From the NCBI GenBank assembly GCA_027619145.1, contig JAQCGA010000300.1:1-5621 (forward strand): a DNA stretch of 5,621 nt, in the 5' to 3' direction. Positions 1-5,621 of the stretch are shown here, one piece after another (within the stretch, counting starts at the first letter, position 1; each line of letters begins with the position of its first letter). This DNA comes from a bacterium (GTDB taxonomy: Bacteria; Latescibacterota; UBA2968; GCA-2709665). Under the pieces are notes generated by a model. It was not told where the DNA came from. It saw only the letters and a list, made by a program, of their open reading frames with translations, and did no database searches. The translations under genes and the position numbers were made by a program.

Positions 1-35
1 CGAAGAGCATTTGTTAGTTTTTGGATTGAGACAAT

Positions 36-1652
36 ATGGCTACGTTTAAGATCGACGGAAAAGAGATTGAGATCGTTCCGGGCAAGAATGTTTTGCAAAC
101 GGCGGTTGAGAACGATATCTATATTCCGCATTATTGTTATCACCCGGCTTTGAGTGCACCGGCGAACTGCCGGATGTGTCTGGTAGAAATTGAAATGGGC
201 GGTCGCCGTGGGCTGGCTCCTTCGTGTACGGCAATGCCGGCAGAAGGCATGGTGGTGGATACCCAGTCGCAAGGTGTGAAGAGCAACCAGGAAGCGGTGA
301 TGGAGTTTCTGCTGATCAACCATCCGCTGGACTGCCCGGTTTGCGACCAGGCGGGGGAATGCGAACTCCAGGACTATAGCTATACGTATGGTGCGGATCG
401 CAGCCGGTTTCGTGAAAAGAAACAGGTACAGCCCAAAAAAGATATTGGCAAGAACGTGTTGCTTTATTCGGATCGGTGTATCCGGTGCACGCGCTGTATC
501 CGGTTTTGTGACGAGGTTTCGGGTACGAGTGAACTGGGGTATTTCAACCGGGGCGTGCACAACGAAATTGATATTTTTCCCGGCGAGCGGATGGACAATC
601 GTTTGTCCGGAAATACAGTGGATATTTGCCCTGTGGGTGCCTTGCTGGACAAGGATTTTTTGTTCAAACAGCGGGTCTGGTTCTTGAAGGGGGTAGATAC
701 GATTTGCCCCGGATGCAGCACGGGGTGTAATATTCGGGTGGACCACAACAACGAACGAATTTACCGGTTGGTTCCCCGGCAGAATTTGGATGTGAACGAA
801 TACTGGATGTGTGATGATGGCCGACATGGGTGGGGATATGTGCACGGTGATGCTCGGCTGATGTTCCCTGCAATTGGGCGGGATAACCAGGAAGAACTGG
901 CTCTGTGGGAAGTGGCGTTGGGGCGGGTGAAAGAGGGGTTTGAGCAGGCGCGTGAAGCGTACGGTGTTGGTGCGGTTGCTGGCATTGCTTCCGGGCATTT
1001 GACAAATGAAGAAAATTTCCTGTTTGGCAAATTGTTCCAGGAGGTATTTCCCGACGGGCCGGTGGCGATGCGGCCGAAAGTGAGTGCCGAAGGCGATGTG
1101 GCGTTCAAGGCCGGGTTTACGATTCACGGTGATAAAACTCCGAATACGCGCGGCGCAAAAGCAGTGCTGGAAGGTCTGGGGTTGTCTCTCGTGGAGGCTT
1201 CCGAGATCTGGAAAGGAATCCAGGACGGGCGGATTAAAGCGCTGTATTTCCTGGGCGGCGATCCGGCGGAGAAGCTTTCGGAAACAGAGCGGGCGGCTTT
1301 AGGAAAGCTGGACTTTCTGGTGGTTCAGGATATCCAGAGCAGCGATTTGAGCCGGATGGCGGACGTGGTGTTGCCCGGTGCGGCGTTTATTGAGAAGGAT
1401 GGCACGTTTACGAATTTTGCGGGCCGGGTGCAGCAGATTCGGCGTGGGCTGGAACCGGTGGGAGATGCCCGCGCAGATTGGGAAATTTTGCGAGATGTGA
1501 TGGGTGTTCTGACAGACAAGACGTCCTATATGAGCGCAGCAGAGGTACTGATTGACCTGGCCGGTGTGGTGAAGGCATTTGAGGGTGTACGTTTCGAGAC
1601 GGTGGGACAGGGTGGTGTTGAGCTGGTCGAAATCGCAGCGGCGGAGGCGTAA
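36..1652 (+). CDS. nuoG: NADH-quinone oxidoreductase subunit G, compact form
   Basis: Peripheral-arm Fe-S subunit of complex I, passing electrons from the NADH/FMN module (NuoEF) toward the quinone site. Visible ligand sets: [2Fe-2S] Cys34, Cys45, Cys48, Cys64; His-Cys3 [4Fe-4S] His96, Cys100, Cys103, Cys109; [4Fe-4S] Cys148, Cys151, Cys154, Cys198; and Cys224, Cys227, Cys231, Cys259, which fit the CX2CX3CX27C motif of the off-pathway N7 cluster of E. coli and Thermus. From about residue 270 a shortened molybdopterin-oxidoreductase-like domain follows. It keeps a DKTPNTRGA segment (366-374), an LGGDP segment (406-410) and the ADVVLPGAAFIEKDGTFTN block (442-460). At 538 aa it is far shorter than E. 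coli NuoG (about 900) or Thermus Nqo3 (about 780); the loss lies in this C-terminal domain. The ATG is preceded by a weak GGATTGAG; the N-terminal ferredoxin fold begins at once, supporting this start. The gene ends with TAA, 8 bp before nuoH. Confidence 0.95.
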   Translation: MATFKIDGKEIEIVPGKNVLQTAVENDIYIPHYCYHPALSAPANCRMCLVEIEMGGRRGLAPSCTAMPAEGMVVDTQSQGVKSNQEAVMEFLLINHPLDCPVCDQAGECELQDYSYTYGADRSRFREKKQVQPKKDIGKNVLLYSDRCIRCTRCIRFCDEVSGTSELGYFNRGVHNEIDIFPGERMDNRLSGNTVDICPVGALLDKDFLFKQRVWFLKGVDTICPGCSTGCNIRVDHNNERIYRLVPRQNLDVNEYWMCDDGRHGWGYVHGDARLMFPAIGRDNQEELALWEVALGRVKEGFEQAREAYGVGAVAGIASGHLTNEENFLFGKLFQEVFPDGPVAMRPKVSAEGDVAFKAGFTIHGDKTPNTRGAKAVLEGLGLSLVEASEIWKGIQDGRIKALYFLGGDPAEKLSETERAALGKLDFLVVQDIQSSDLSRMADVVLPGAAFIEKDGTFTNFAGRVQQIRRGLEPVGDARADWEILRDVMGVLTDKTSYMSAAEVLIDLAGVVKAFEGVRFETVGQGGVELVEIAAAEA

Positions 1653-1660
1653 GGCGAACT

Positions 1661-2701
1661 ATGGAGTACGCGATTGAAAGCCTGATCAAAGTTGCCGTAG
1701 TTTTTGGTGGAATTATGGGCGGCGTGGCCTATTTGGTACTGGCCGAGCGCAAGATTAGCGCTTATATCCAGAACCGGCTGGGCCCGAACCGGGTTGGTCC
1801 CTGGGGCTTGCTCCAGCCCTTGGCGGACGGGCTGAAGTTTTTGATGAAGGAAGATATTATTCCTACGCATGTGAATAAGGTTATTTATCTGGCGGCTCCA
1901 GCGGCCATTCTGGTTCCGGCGCTGATGGGGTTTGCCATTGTGCCGTTTGGCGATACGATTACGCTGTTCGGGTACCAGATTCAGTTACAGGTTGCAGATT
2001 TAAATATTGGAATTCTGTACATCCTGGCTACGGCTTCTCTGGGGGTGTACGGTGTTGTGCTGGGTGGCTGGGCTTCCAACAGTAAGTACGCGTTGCTGGG
2101 TGCTCTTCGGGCATCTTCCCAGATGATCAGTTACGAGTTGGCTCTGGGGTTGTCTTTGATTGGGGTGTTGATGATGGCCGGGTCGTTGCGGCTGAACGAT
2201 ATTGTGACGATGCAGGCGAGTTATTCGATGTTTGGATTTTTGCCCCGGTGGAACGTATTTACACAGCCTCTGGCTTTTCTGCTGTTTACGGTATCTGCAT
2301 TTGCCGAAAGCAACAGGTTGCCTTTTGACCTGCCCGAGTCCGAGCAAGAACTGGTGGCCGGGTATCACTCTGAATACAGTAGCATGAAGTTCGCTATGTT
2401 CTTTATGGCGGAATATGCTCATATGATTACAGCTTCCGCAGTGATTGCAACGTTGTTCTTTGGGGGCTGGCATATGCCCTGGCTGATTGATCCAGCAGAT
2501 GCTTCGCTGGGGGCCAGTTTGTTGAAGGTGCTGGCGTTTATGATTAAGACGGGCGCGTTCCTGTTCCTGTTCTTGTGGGTGCGCTGGACGCTTCCCCGTT
2601 TTCGGTATGACCAGGTGATGTGGCTGGGCTGGAAGGTGTTGCTTCCGCTGGCATTGTTGAACGTTTTTGTAACCGGTCTGGTGCTTACTCTGGCTCGATA
2701 G
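1661..2701 (+). CDS. nuoH: NADH-quinone oxidoreductase subunit H
   Basis: Integral membrane subunit (ND1/Nqo8 homologue) that joins the peripheral arm to the membrane arm and forms much of the quinone chamber. About eight membrane segments can be drawn (roughly 11-29, 74-97, 115-137, 155-175, 200-213, 250-271, 286-308, 323-344). Family signatures are clear: AERKISAYIQNRLGPNRVGP at 28-47 followed by LLQPLADGLKFLMKEDIIP, and the acidic quinone-site loop AESNRLPFDLPESEQELVAG at 215-234 followed by YHSEYSSMKF. The Glu residues in this loop (E216, E227, E230, E238) belong to the conserved acidic path at the quinone end. Length 346 aa is normal for the family. The start follows nuoG's stop by 8 bp, with AAGG (1651-1654) 6 nt upstream of ATG and a GGAGG inside the nuoG end, suggesting translational coupling. 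The next gene is nuoJ, not the usual nuoI. Stop codon TAG. Confidence 0.98.
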   Translation: MEYAIESLIKVAVVFGGIMGGVAYLVLAERKISAYIQNRLGPNRVGPWGLLQPLADGLKFLMKEDIIPTHVNKVIYLAAPAAILVPALMGFAIVPFGDTITLFGYQIQLQVADLNIGILYILATASLGVYGVVLGGWASNSKYALLGALRASSQMISYELALGLSLIGVLMMAGSLRLNDIVTMQASYSMFGFLPRWNVFTQPLAFLLFTVSAFAESNRLPFDLPESEQELVAGYHSEYSSMKFAMFFMAEYAHMITASAVIATLFFGGWHMPWLIDPADASLGASLLKVLAFMIKTGAFLFLFLWVRWTLPRFRYDQVMWLGWKVLLPLALLNVFVTGLVLTLAR

Positions 2702-2719
2702 GGCCAACCGGCGGGAGGG

Positions 2720-3235
2720 ATGATGGAGCCGTTGTTCTTTTTTCTATTTGCTGCAATCGCCGTTACGTCGGCTTTGTTACTGGTTCTGTTTCGGAATCCG
2801 GTGTACAGCGCCCTGTCGCTGGTGGCATCCTTTTTCGCCCTGGCAGGGCTTTTTGTTTTGCTCCAGGCATATTTTCTTGCGGCTGTGCAAATCATTGTAT
2901 ATGCCGGTGCGATTATGGTGTTGTTCCTGTTTGTGGTTATGTTGTTGAATTTGGGGCATCCGGAAGCGCTTGAAGTGGCTACTGGGAAATATCGGCGGGT
3001 GGCTGTGGTTCTGCTAGGGGCCATTCTGGTTGCGCAAGTAGGCATTATGGCCTCCCGAAATTTGGACTTTGCCCCGGCACCTGAAAACCCGGAAATGGTG
3101 ATGGATAATATTCCCTATATTGGGAAGTTGCTCTATACGGATTTTCTACTCCCGTTTGAAGTGGCTTCTATGATTTTGCTTGTGGCGTTGATTGGGGTGA
3201 TGGTGTTGGTGAAGCGGGAGAAGAAGAGCGAATAG
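2720..3235 (+). CDS. nuoJ: NADH-quinone oxidoreductase subunit J
   Basis: Small membrane subunit (ND6/Nqo10 homologue) between NuoH and NuoK. Its third helix takes part in coupling quinone reduction to proton pumping. Five membrane segments are visible (about 3-24, 28-50, 54-78, 92-113, 142-165). The third contains the conserved IVYAGAIMVLFLFVVMLLNL stretch (59-78) with the invariant Tyr61, and the start of the last carries the family hallmark IGKLLYTDFLLPFEVAS (134-150). Length 171 aa is typical. Two in-frame ATGs lie side by side (2720 and 2723) right after a strong GGGAGGG at 2713-2719. The second ATG has the more workable spacing, so the real product may begin MEPLFFF. nuoJ follows nuoH by only 18 bp, taking the position nuoI normally holds. 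Stop codon TAG, inside an 8-bp tandem repeat. Confidence 0.97.
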   Translation: MMEPLFFFLFAAIAVTSALLLVLFRNPVYSALSLVASFFALAGLFVLLQAYFLAAVQIIVYAGAIMVLFLFVVMLLNLGHPEALEVATGKYRRVAVVLLGAILVAQVGIMASRNLDFAPAPENPEMVMDNIPYIGKLLYTDFLLPFEVASMILLVALIGVMVLVKREKKSE

Positions 3236-3248
3236 GCGAATAGGCGAA
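3228..3248 (+). repeat. Short tandem repeat over the nuoJ stop codon
   Basis: The 8-bp unit GCGAATAG occurs at 3228-3235 and 3236-3243, followed by a partial GCGAA at 3244-3248. The first copy contains the TAG stop of nuoJ. The repeat is seen directly. It looks like a small slippage duplication that lengthened the nuoJ-nuoK spacer; no function is implied. The rest of this 50-bp spacer holds only a weak GAGAG (3275-3279) that could serve as the ribosome binding site of nuoK. Confidence 0.6.
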
Positions 3249-3285
3249 GTTGTTGATGATTTACGATTTTTTGTGAGAGTGTATT

Positions 3286-3591
3286 ATGGTGGTTCCTCTT
3301 TCTTATTATATGATCTTGAGCGCGGTTCTGTTTGCCATTGGGGTGACAGGTGTGCTGGTTCGGCGCAACGCGATTGTGATTTTTATGTGTATCGAGTTGA
3401 TGCTGAATGCGGTGAACTTGCTTTTTGTGGCGTTTGCCCGGCAAATGGGATCCGGAGACGGACAGGTGTTCGTCTTTTTTGTGATGGCGGTTGCGGCTGC
3501 TGAGGTGGCTGTGGGACTGGCAATTATTATCTCGCTGTTCCGGAACCAGCAGACGGTGGATGTGGGTGAGATTAATTTGTTGAAGTGGTAG
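3286..3591 (+). CDS. nuoK: NADH-quinone oxidoreductase subunit K
   Basis: Smallest antiporter-related membrane subunit of complex I (ND4L/Nqo11 homologue), which passes conformational or protonic coupling from the NuoH/NuoJ region to the pumping subunits. Three membrane helices are visible (about 5-24, 29-50, 58-85). The two membrane-buried acidic residues known to matter in E. coli (Glu36, Glu72) are present as Glu37 in [13 protein letters not shown] and Glu73 in [13 protein letters not shown]. The C-terminus EINLLKW matches the usual ending of the family, and 101 aa is the standard length. ATG at 3286 follows GAGAG at a 6-nt gap; no better in-frame upstream start is seen. It sits between nuoJ and nuoL as in most nuo operons. 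Stop codon TAG. Confidence 0.98.
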   Translation: MVVPLSYYMILSAVLFAIGVTGVLVRRNAIVIFMCIELMLNAVNLLFVAFARQMGSGDGQVFVFFVMAVAAAEVAVGLAIIISLFRNQQTVDVGEINLLKW

Positions 3592-3592
3592 C

Positions 3593-3635
3593 GTAGAGGC
3601 ACGGTTGTTTCTACTGGGTTGGTGAACCTGTTTTT
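3593..3635 (+). other. Possible weak hairpins in nuoK-nuoL spacer
   Basis: The 56-bp spacer can form two small hairpins. GTAGAGG (3593-3599) can pair with TTTCTAC (3608-3614), five Watson-Crick plus two G-U pairs with an 8-nt loop. GGTT (3617-3620) pairs with AACC (3625-3628) around a GGTG loop and is followed two bases later by five T residues (3631-3635). The second has the outline of an intrinsic terminator, but the stem is only 4-5 bp. It could at most be leaky, and may be chance, since nuoL and nuoM must be expressed from the same operon. Confidence 0.25.
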
Positions 3636-3647
3636 CCCGAGATTACT

Positions 3648-5522
3648 ATGCTGACTTCTGTTATCTGGATTCTTCTGTTTCCTCTGATTGGTGCCACGGT
3701 GAACGGGCTGTTTGGGCACCGTTTGAACAAGGTGGCTGGCTATATAGGTACGCTGGCTGTGGGCCTGTCCTGGCTGCTGGCAGTGCGGGTCTTGTTTGCG
3801 GTACTGGGTGGTGCGGAGCTGGACGAGAATGTGTACGAGTGGATTGGCGCAGGGGCGTTTAAGGCTTCTGTCGGTTTCAAGGTGGATGCGCTGTCTACGA
3901 TTATGATTTTGACCGTGACAACGATTTCGTTTTTCATCCATGTGTATTCATTCGGCTATATGCACGACGATCCGGGGTTCGCACGGTTTTTCACTTATTT
4001 GAATCTGTTTGTGTTCTCGATGCTGCTTCTGGTTCTGGCGAACAATTATTTGCTGATGTTTGTGGGTTGGGAAGGTGTGGGGTTGTGTTCTTATCTGCTG
4101 ATCGGGTTCTGGTACGAAAAGAAGTCGGCTGCAGATGCGGGCAAGAAAGCATTTATTGTGAACCGAATTGGGGATTTCGGATTCCTGATCGGTATTTTTT
4201 TGATGGTAAGTTACCTGGGCACGGTGCAGTTCTCGGAGGTGTTTGAAAAGGCTCCGGCTATGTTGTCTGCTTCGGGGGCAACGGCGATTGCGCTATTGTT
4301 GTTTGTGGGTGCCTGCGGGAAGTCTGCACAGTTTCCGCTGTATGTTTGGTTGCCCGATGCGATGGAAGGTCCCACGCCGGTGAGTTCGTTGATTCATGCG
4401 GCTACGATGGTGACGGCGGGTGTGTATATGGTGGCCCGGTCGAATGTGCTGTATACGATGTCGCCAACGGCGGGCGCGGTGGTGGCCTGGGTAGGGGTGT
4501 TCACGGCGATTCCGGCGGCTACCATTGCACTGGTGAATACGGATCTAAAACGTGTGCTGGCCTATTCTACGGTGAGTCAGCTGGGATATATGTTTATTGG
4601 CGTAGGGGTTGGGTCGTATACGGCGGGTGTGTTTCACCTGTTTACGCACGCGTTTTTTAAAGGGTTGATGTTCCTGGCCGCCGGTAGCGTGATGCACGCA
4701 ATGCACGGCGAACTGGATATGCGCAAGATGGGCGGGTTGCTGTCCAAGATGAAGGTGACGGGCTGGACGTTTCTGATTGGGACGGTGGCCATTGCCGGTA
4801 TTCCGCCGCTGAGTGGGTTCTGGAGTAAGGATGAAATTCTGGCAGGCGCGTACCATTCCAGTGTACCGGGCCACACCTGGATCTGGTTTCTGGGAGTTGT
4901 GGGTGCGGTGATGACGTCGTTTTACATGTTTCGCCTGATTCTGATGACGTTTTACGGGAAGCCAAGAGACCAGCATTTGTATGATCATGCGCATGAATCT
5001 CCTGCGAGTATGACGGTTCCACTGATTGTCCTGGCGATTGGGTCGGTTTTTGTGGGGGTGCTGGCAGGATACCCCTTGGGCAACGGCTGGATCAACCATT
5101 TCCTGGAGCCGGTGGTGGGGCATGTAACGCATGGTGGAGACGGCCACGGGTTGCCCGAGAGTGTGTTGATTGGAATTTCGGTTCTTGCTGGGTTAGCAGG
5201 ACTGGCGATTGCGCTGGTGATGCACCGCTCCGGGAAACTGGGTGCGGGCGCACGTCATTTGTTGTACGATTTGCTTGAAAATAAATGGTACGTGGATGAG
5301 GTGTACGGTGCGTTGATTGTGCGGCCGATTCACCGGGTTTCGCAGGGATTGTGGACCATTTTTGATACGATTTTTGTGGACGGCGTTGTAAATGGGTTGG
5401 GATATTTTGTGAAGGGGGTGGGCTGGGTTACCACGCGGTTCCAGTCTGGAAATACGCCCACCTATGCGCTGTGGATGGCGCTGGGCGTGGTTGTGATGTT
5501 GTATTTTGTGACGGCGCCGTAG
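3648..5522 (+). CDS. nuoL: NADH-quinone oxidoreductase subunit L
   Basis: Largest, distal antiporter-like proton-pumping subunit of complex I (ND5/Nqo12 homologue), in the membrane. At 624 aa it is close to E. coli NuoL (about 613). Conserved elements in order: FVGWEGVGLCSYLLIGFWYE (138-157) with the TM5 Glu142; NRIGDFGFLIG (172-182); GACGKSAQFPLYVWLPDAME (221-240) with the TM7 Lys225, then GPTPVSSLIHAATMVTAGVY with His250; STVSQLGYM (307-315); HLFTHAFFKGLMFLAAGSVM with His330, His334 and Lys338; and IPPLSGFWSKDEIL with the TM12 Lys394-Asp395 pair. These correspond to E. coli Glu144, Lys229 and Lys399. After about residue 530 there is the extra C-terminal section with the lateral amphipathic helix region (about 540-600) and a last membrane helix (about 604-622), which separates NuoL from NuoM and NuoN. 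ATG at 3648 is preceded by CGAGA. Stop TAG lies in the loop of a GC-rich hairpin. Confidence 0.98.
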   Translation: MLTSVIWILLFPLIGATVNGLFGHRLNKVAGYIGTLAVGLSWLLAVRVLFAVLGGAELDENVYEWIGAGAFKASVGFKVDALSTIMILTVTTISFFIHVYSFGYMHDDPGFARFFTYLNLFVFSMLLLVLANNYLLMFVGWEGVGLCSYLLIGFWYEKKSAADAGKKAFIVNRIGDFGFLIGIFLMVSYLGTVQFSEVFEKAPAMLSASGATAIALLLFVGACGKSAQFPLYVWLPDAMEGPTPVSSLIHAATMVTAGVYMVARSNVLYTMSPTAGAVVAWVGVFTAIPAATIALVNTDLKRVLAYSTVSQLGYMFIGVGVGSYTAGVFHLFTHAFFKGLMFLAAGSVMHAMHGELDMRKMGGLLSKMKVTGWTFLIGTVAIAGIPPLSGFWSKDEILAGAYHSSVPGHTWIWFLGVVGAVMTSFYMFRLILMTFYGKPRDQHLYDHAHESPASMTVPLIVLAIGSVFVGVLAGYPLGNGWINHFLEPVVGHVTHGGDGHGLPESVLIGISVLAGLAGLAIALVMHRSGKLGAGARHLLYDLLENKWYVDEVYGALIVRPIHRVSQGLWTIFDTIFVDGVVNGLGYFVKGVGWVTTRFQSGNTPTYALWMALGVVVMLYFVTAP

Positions 5523-5555
5523 GGCGCCGAGAGGCTGTCGCCGCCAGGAGGCGGC
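5512..5555 (+). other. Two GC-rich hairpins at nuoL/nuoM junction
   Basis: First hairpin: CGGCGCC (5512-5518) pairs perfectly with GGCGCCG (5523-5529) around the loop GTAG, which contains the TAG stop of nuoL (5520-5522). Second hairpin: GCCGCC (5540-5545) pairs perfectly with GGCGGC (5550-5555) around the loop AGGA. No T-tract follows either stem, so this is not a standard intrinsic terminator. A role in RNA stability, or in tuning nuoM translation relative to nuoL, is possible but unproven. It could also be a copy of a dispersed intergenic palindrome. Confidence 0.5.
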
Positions 5556-5582
5556 TCTTACCGTCGATGAGGTTTTGAATTT

Positions 5583-5621
5583 ATGCCCGGATTGCTTTCA
5601 TTTTTGATCTTCATTCAACTG
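5583..5621 (+). CDS. nuoM: NADH-quinone oxidoreductase subunit M, N-terminal fragment
   Basis: Only the first 13 codons are in the window (MPGLLSFLIFIQL), a hydrophobic start that fits the first membrane helix of NuoM (ND4/Nqo13), an antiporter-like pumping subunit. The identification depends mainly on position: nuoM follows nuoL in nearly all nuo operons. The ATG is the only possible start in this frame, because an in-frame TGA lies at 5568-5570 with no start codon in between. GATGAGG (5566-5572) lies 10 nt upstream and is a modest ribosome binding site. The gene continues past the right edge. Confidence 0.75.
   Translation, partial: MPGLLSFLIFIQL

Noticed and set aside
1..35. A promoter for nuoG.
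   Set aside because: No convincing -35/-10 pair is seen in 35 bp, and the gene is most likely inside an operon.
2000..2707. A long open frame on the minus strand inside nuoH, and similar ones opposite nuoG, nuoK and nuoL.
   Set aside because: They lie fully opposite genes with unmistakable family motifs, and their translations are rich in Gln, His, Arg and Pro with no recognisable domain. This is what the reverse complement of G/T-rich membrane-protein genes gives.
2620..2973. A plus-strand frame bridging the nuoH end and nuoJ, considered as a missing NuoI.
   Set aside because: Its translation has scattered Cys residues but no CxxCxxCxxxCP motif, and it overlaps both real genes out of frame.
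5120..5160. His-rich stretch in NuoL (His492, His495, His500) considered as a special metal site.
   Set aside because: NuoL homologues commonly have variable His-rich loops between late membrane helices, so this is ordinary for the family.
3648..5522. Possibility that nuoL is instead an Mrp/MrpA antiporter or hydrogenase-4 subunit.
   Set aside because: The nuoJ-nuoK-nuoL order with nuoG and nuoH, the normal NuoL length and the C-terminal lateral-helix region all fit complex I.

Overview
This window is a stretch of a bacterial respiratory complex I operon (proton-pumping NADH:quinone oxidoreductase, nuo). All genes are on the + strand: nuoG, nuoH, nuoJ, nuoK, nuoL and the first 13 codons of nuoM, which runs off the right edge. 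Assignments rest on signature motifs visible in the translations. These are the full set of iron-sulfur ligands in NuoG, the NuoH quinone-loop motifs, the NuoJ and NuoK conserved segments, and the antiporter-like NuoL motifs with their key Glu and Lys residues.

Layout: bases 1-35 are the end of something upstream (nuoF would be expected, but too little is present to prove it). nuoG (36-1652) is an unusually compact version of the peripheral-arm subunit. nuoH (1661-2701) follows after 8 bp, nuoJ (2720-3235) after 18 bp, nuoK (3286-3591) after 50 bp, nuoL (3648-5522) after 56 bp and nuoM (from 5583) after 60 bp. There is no gene-free stretch above 60 bp. The tight spacing and single orientation imply one transcript. 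No promoter is visible, so transcription presumably starts upstream of the window.

How the parts work together: NuoG carries electrons from the NADH-oxidising module through its Fe-S clusters. NuoH forms the membrane end of the quinone site. NuoJ and NuoK link NuoH to the pumping chain, and NuoL and NuoM are antiporter-like proton-pumping subunits. The order is canonical except that nuoI, the 8Fe ferredoxin subunit normally between nuoH and nuoJ, is absent.

Organism: a bacterium with moderate GC that uses ATG starts and, in four of five complete genes, TAG stops. NuoG retains the extra N7 cluster ligands known from E. coli and Thermus, and it is much shorter than in Proteobacteria. This suggests a lineage outside the Proteobacteria, but the phylum cannot be fixed from the sequence alone. 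I see no mobile element, CRISPR array, RNA gene or novel system. The points worth a second look are the missing nuoI, the shortened NuoG, and small hairpins and repeats in the gene junctions.
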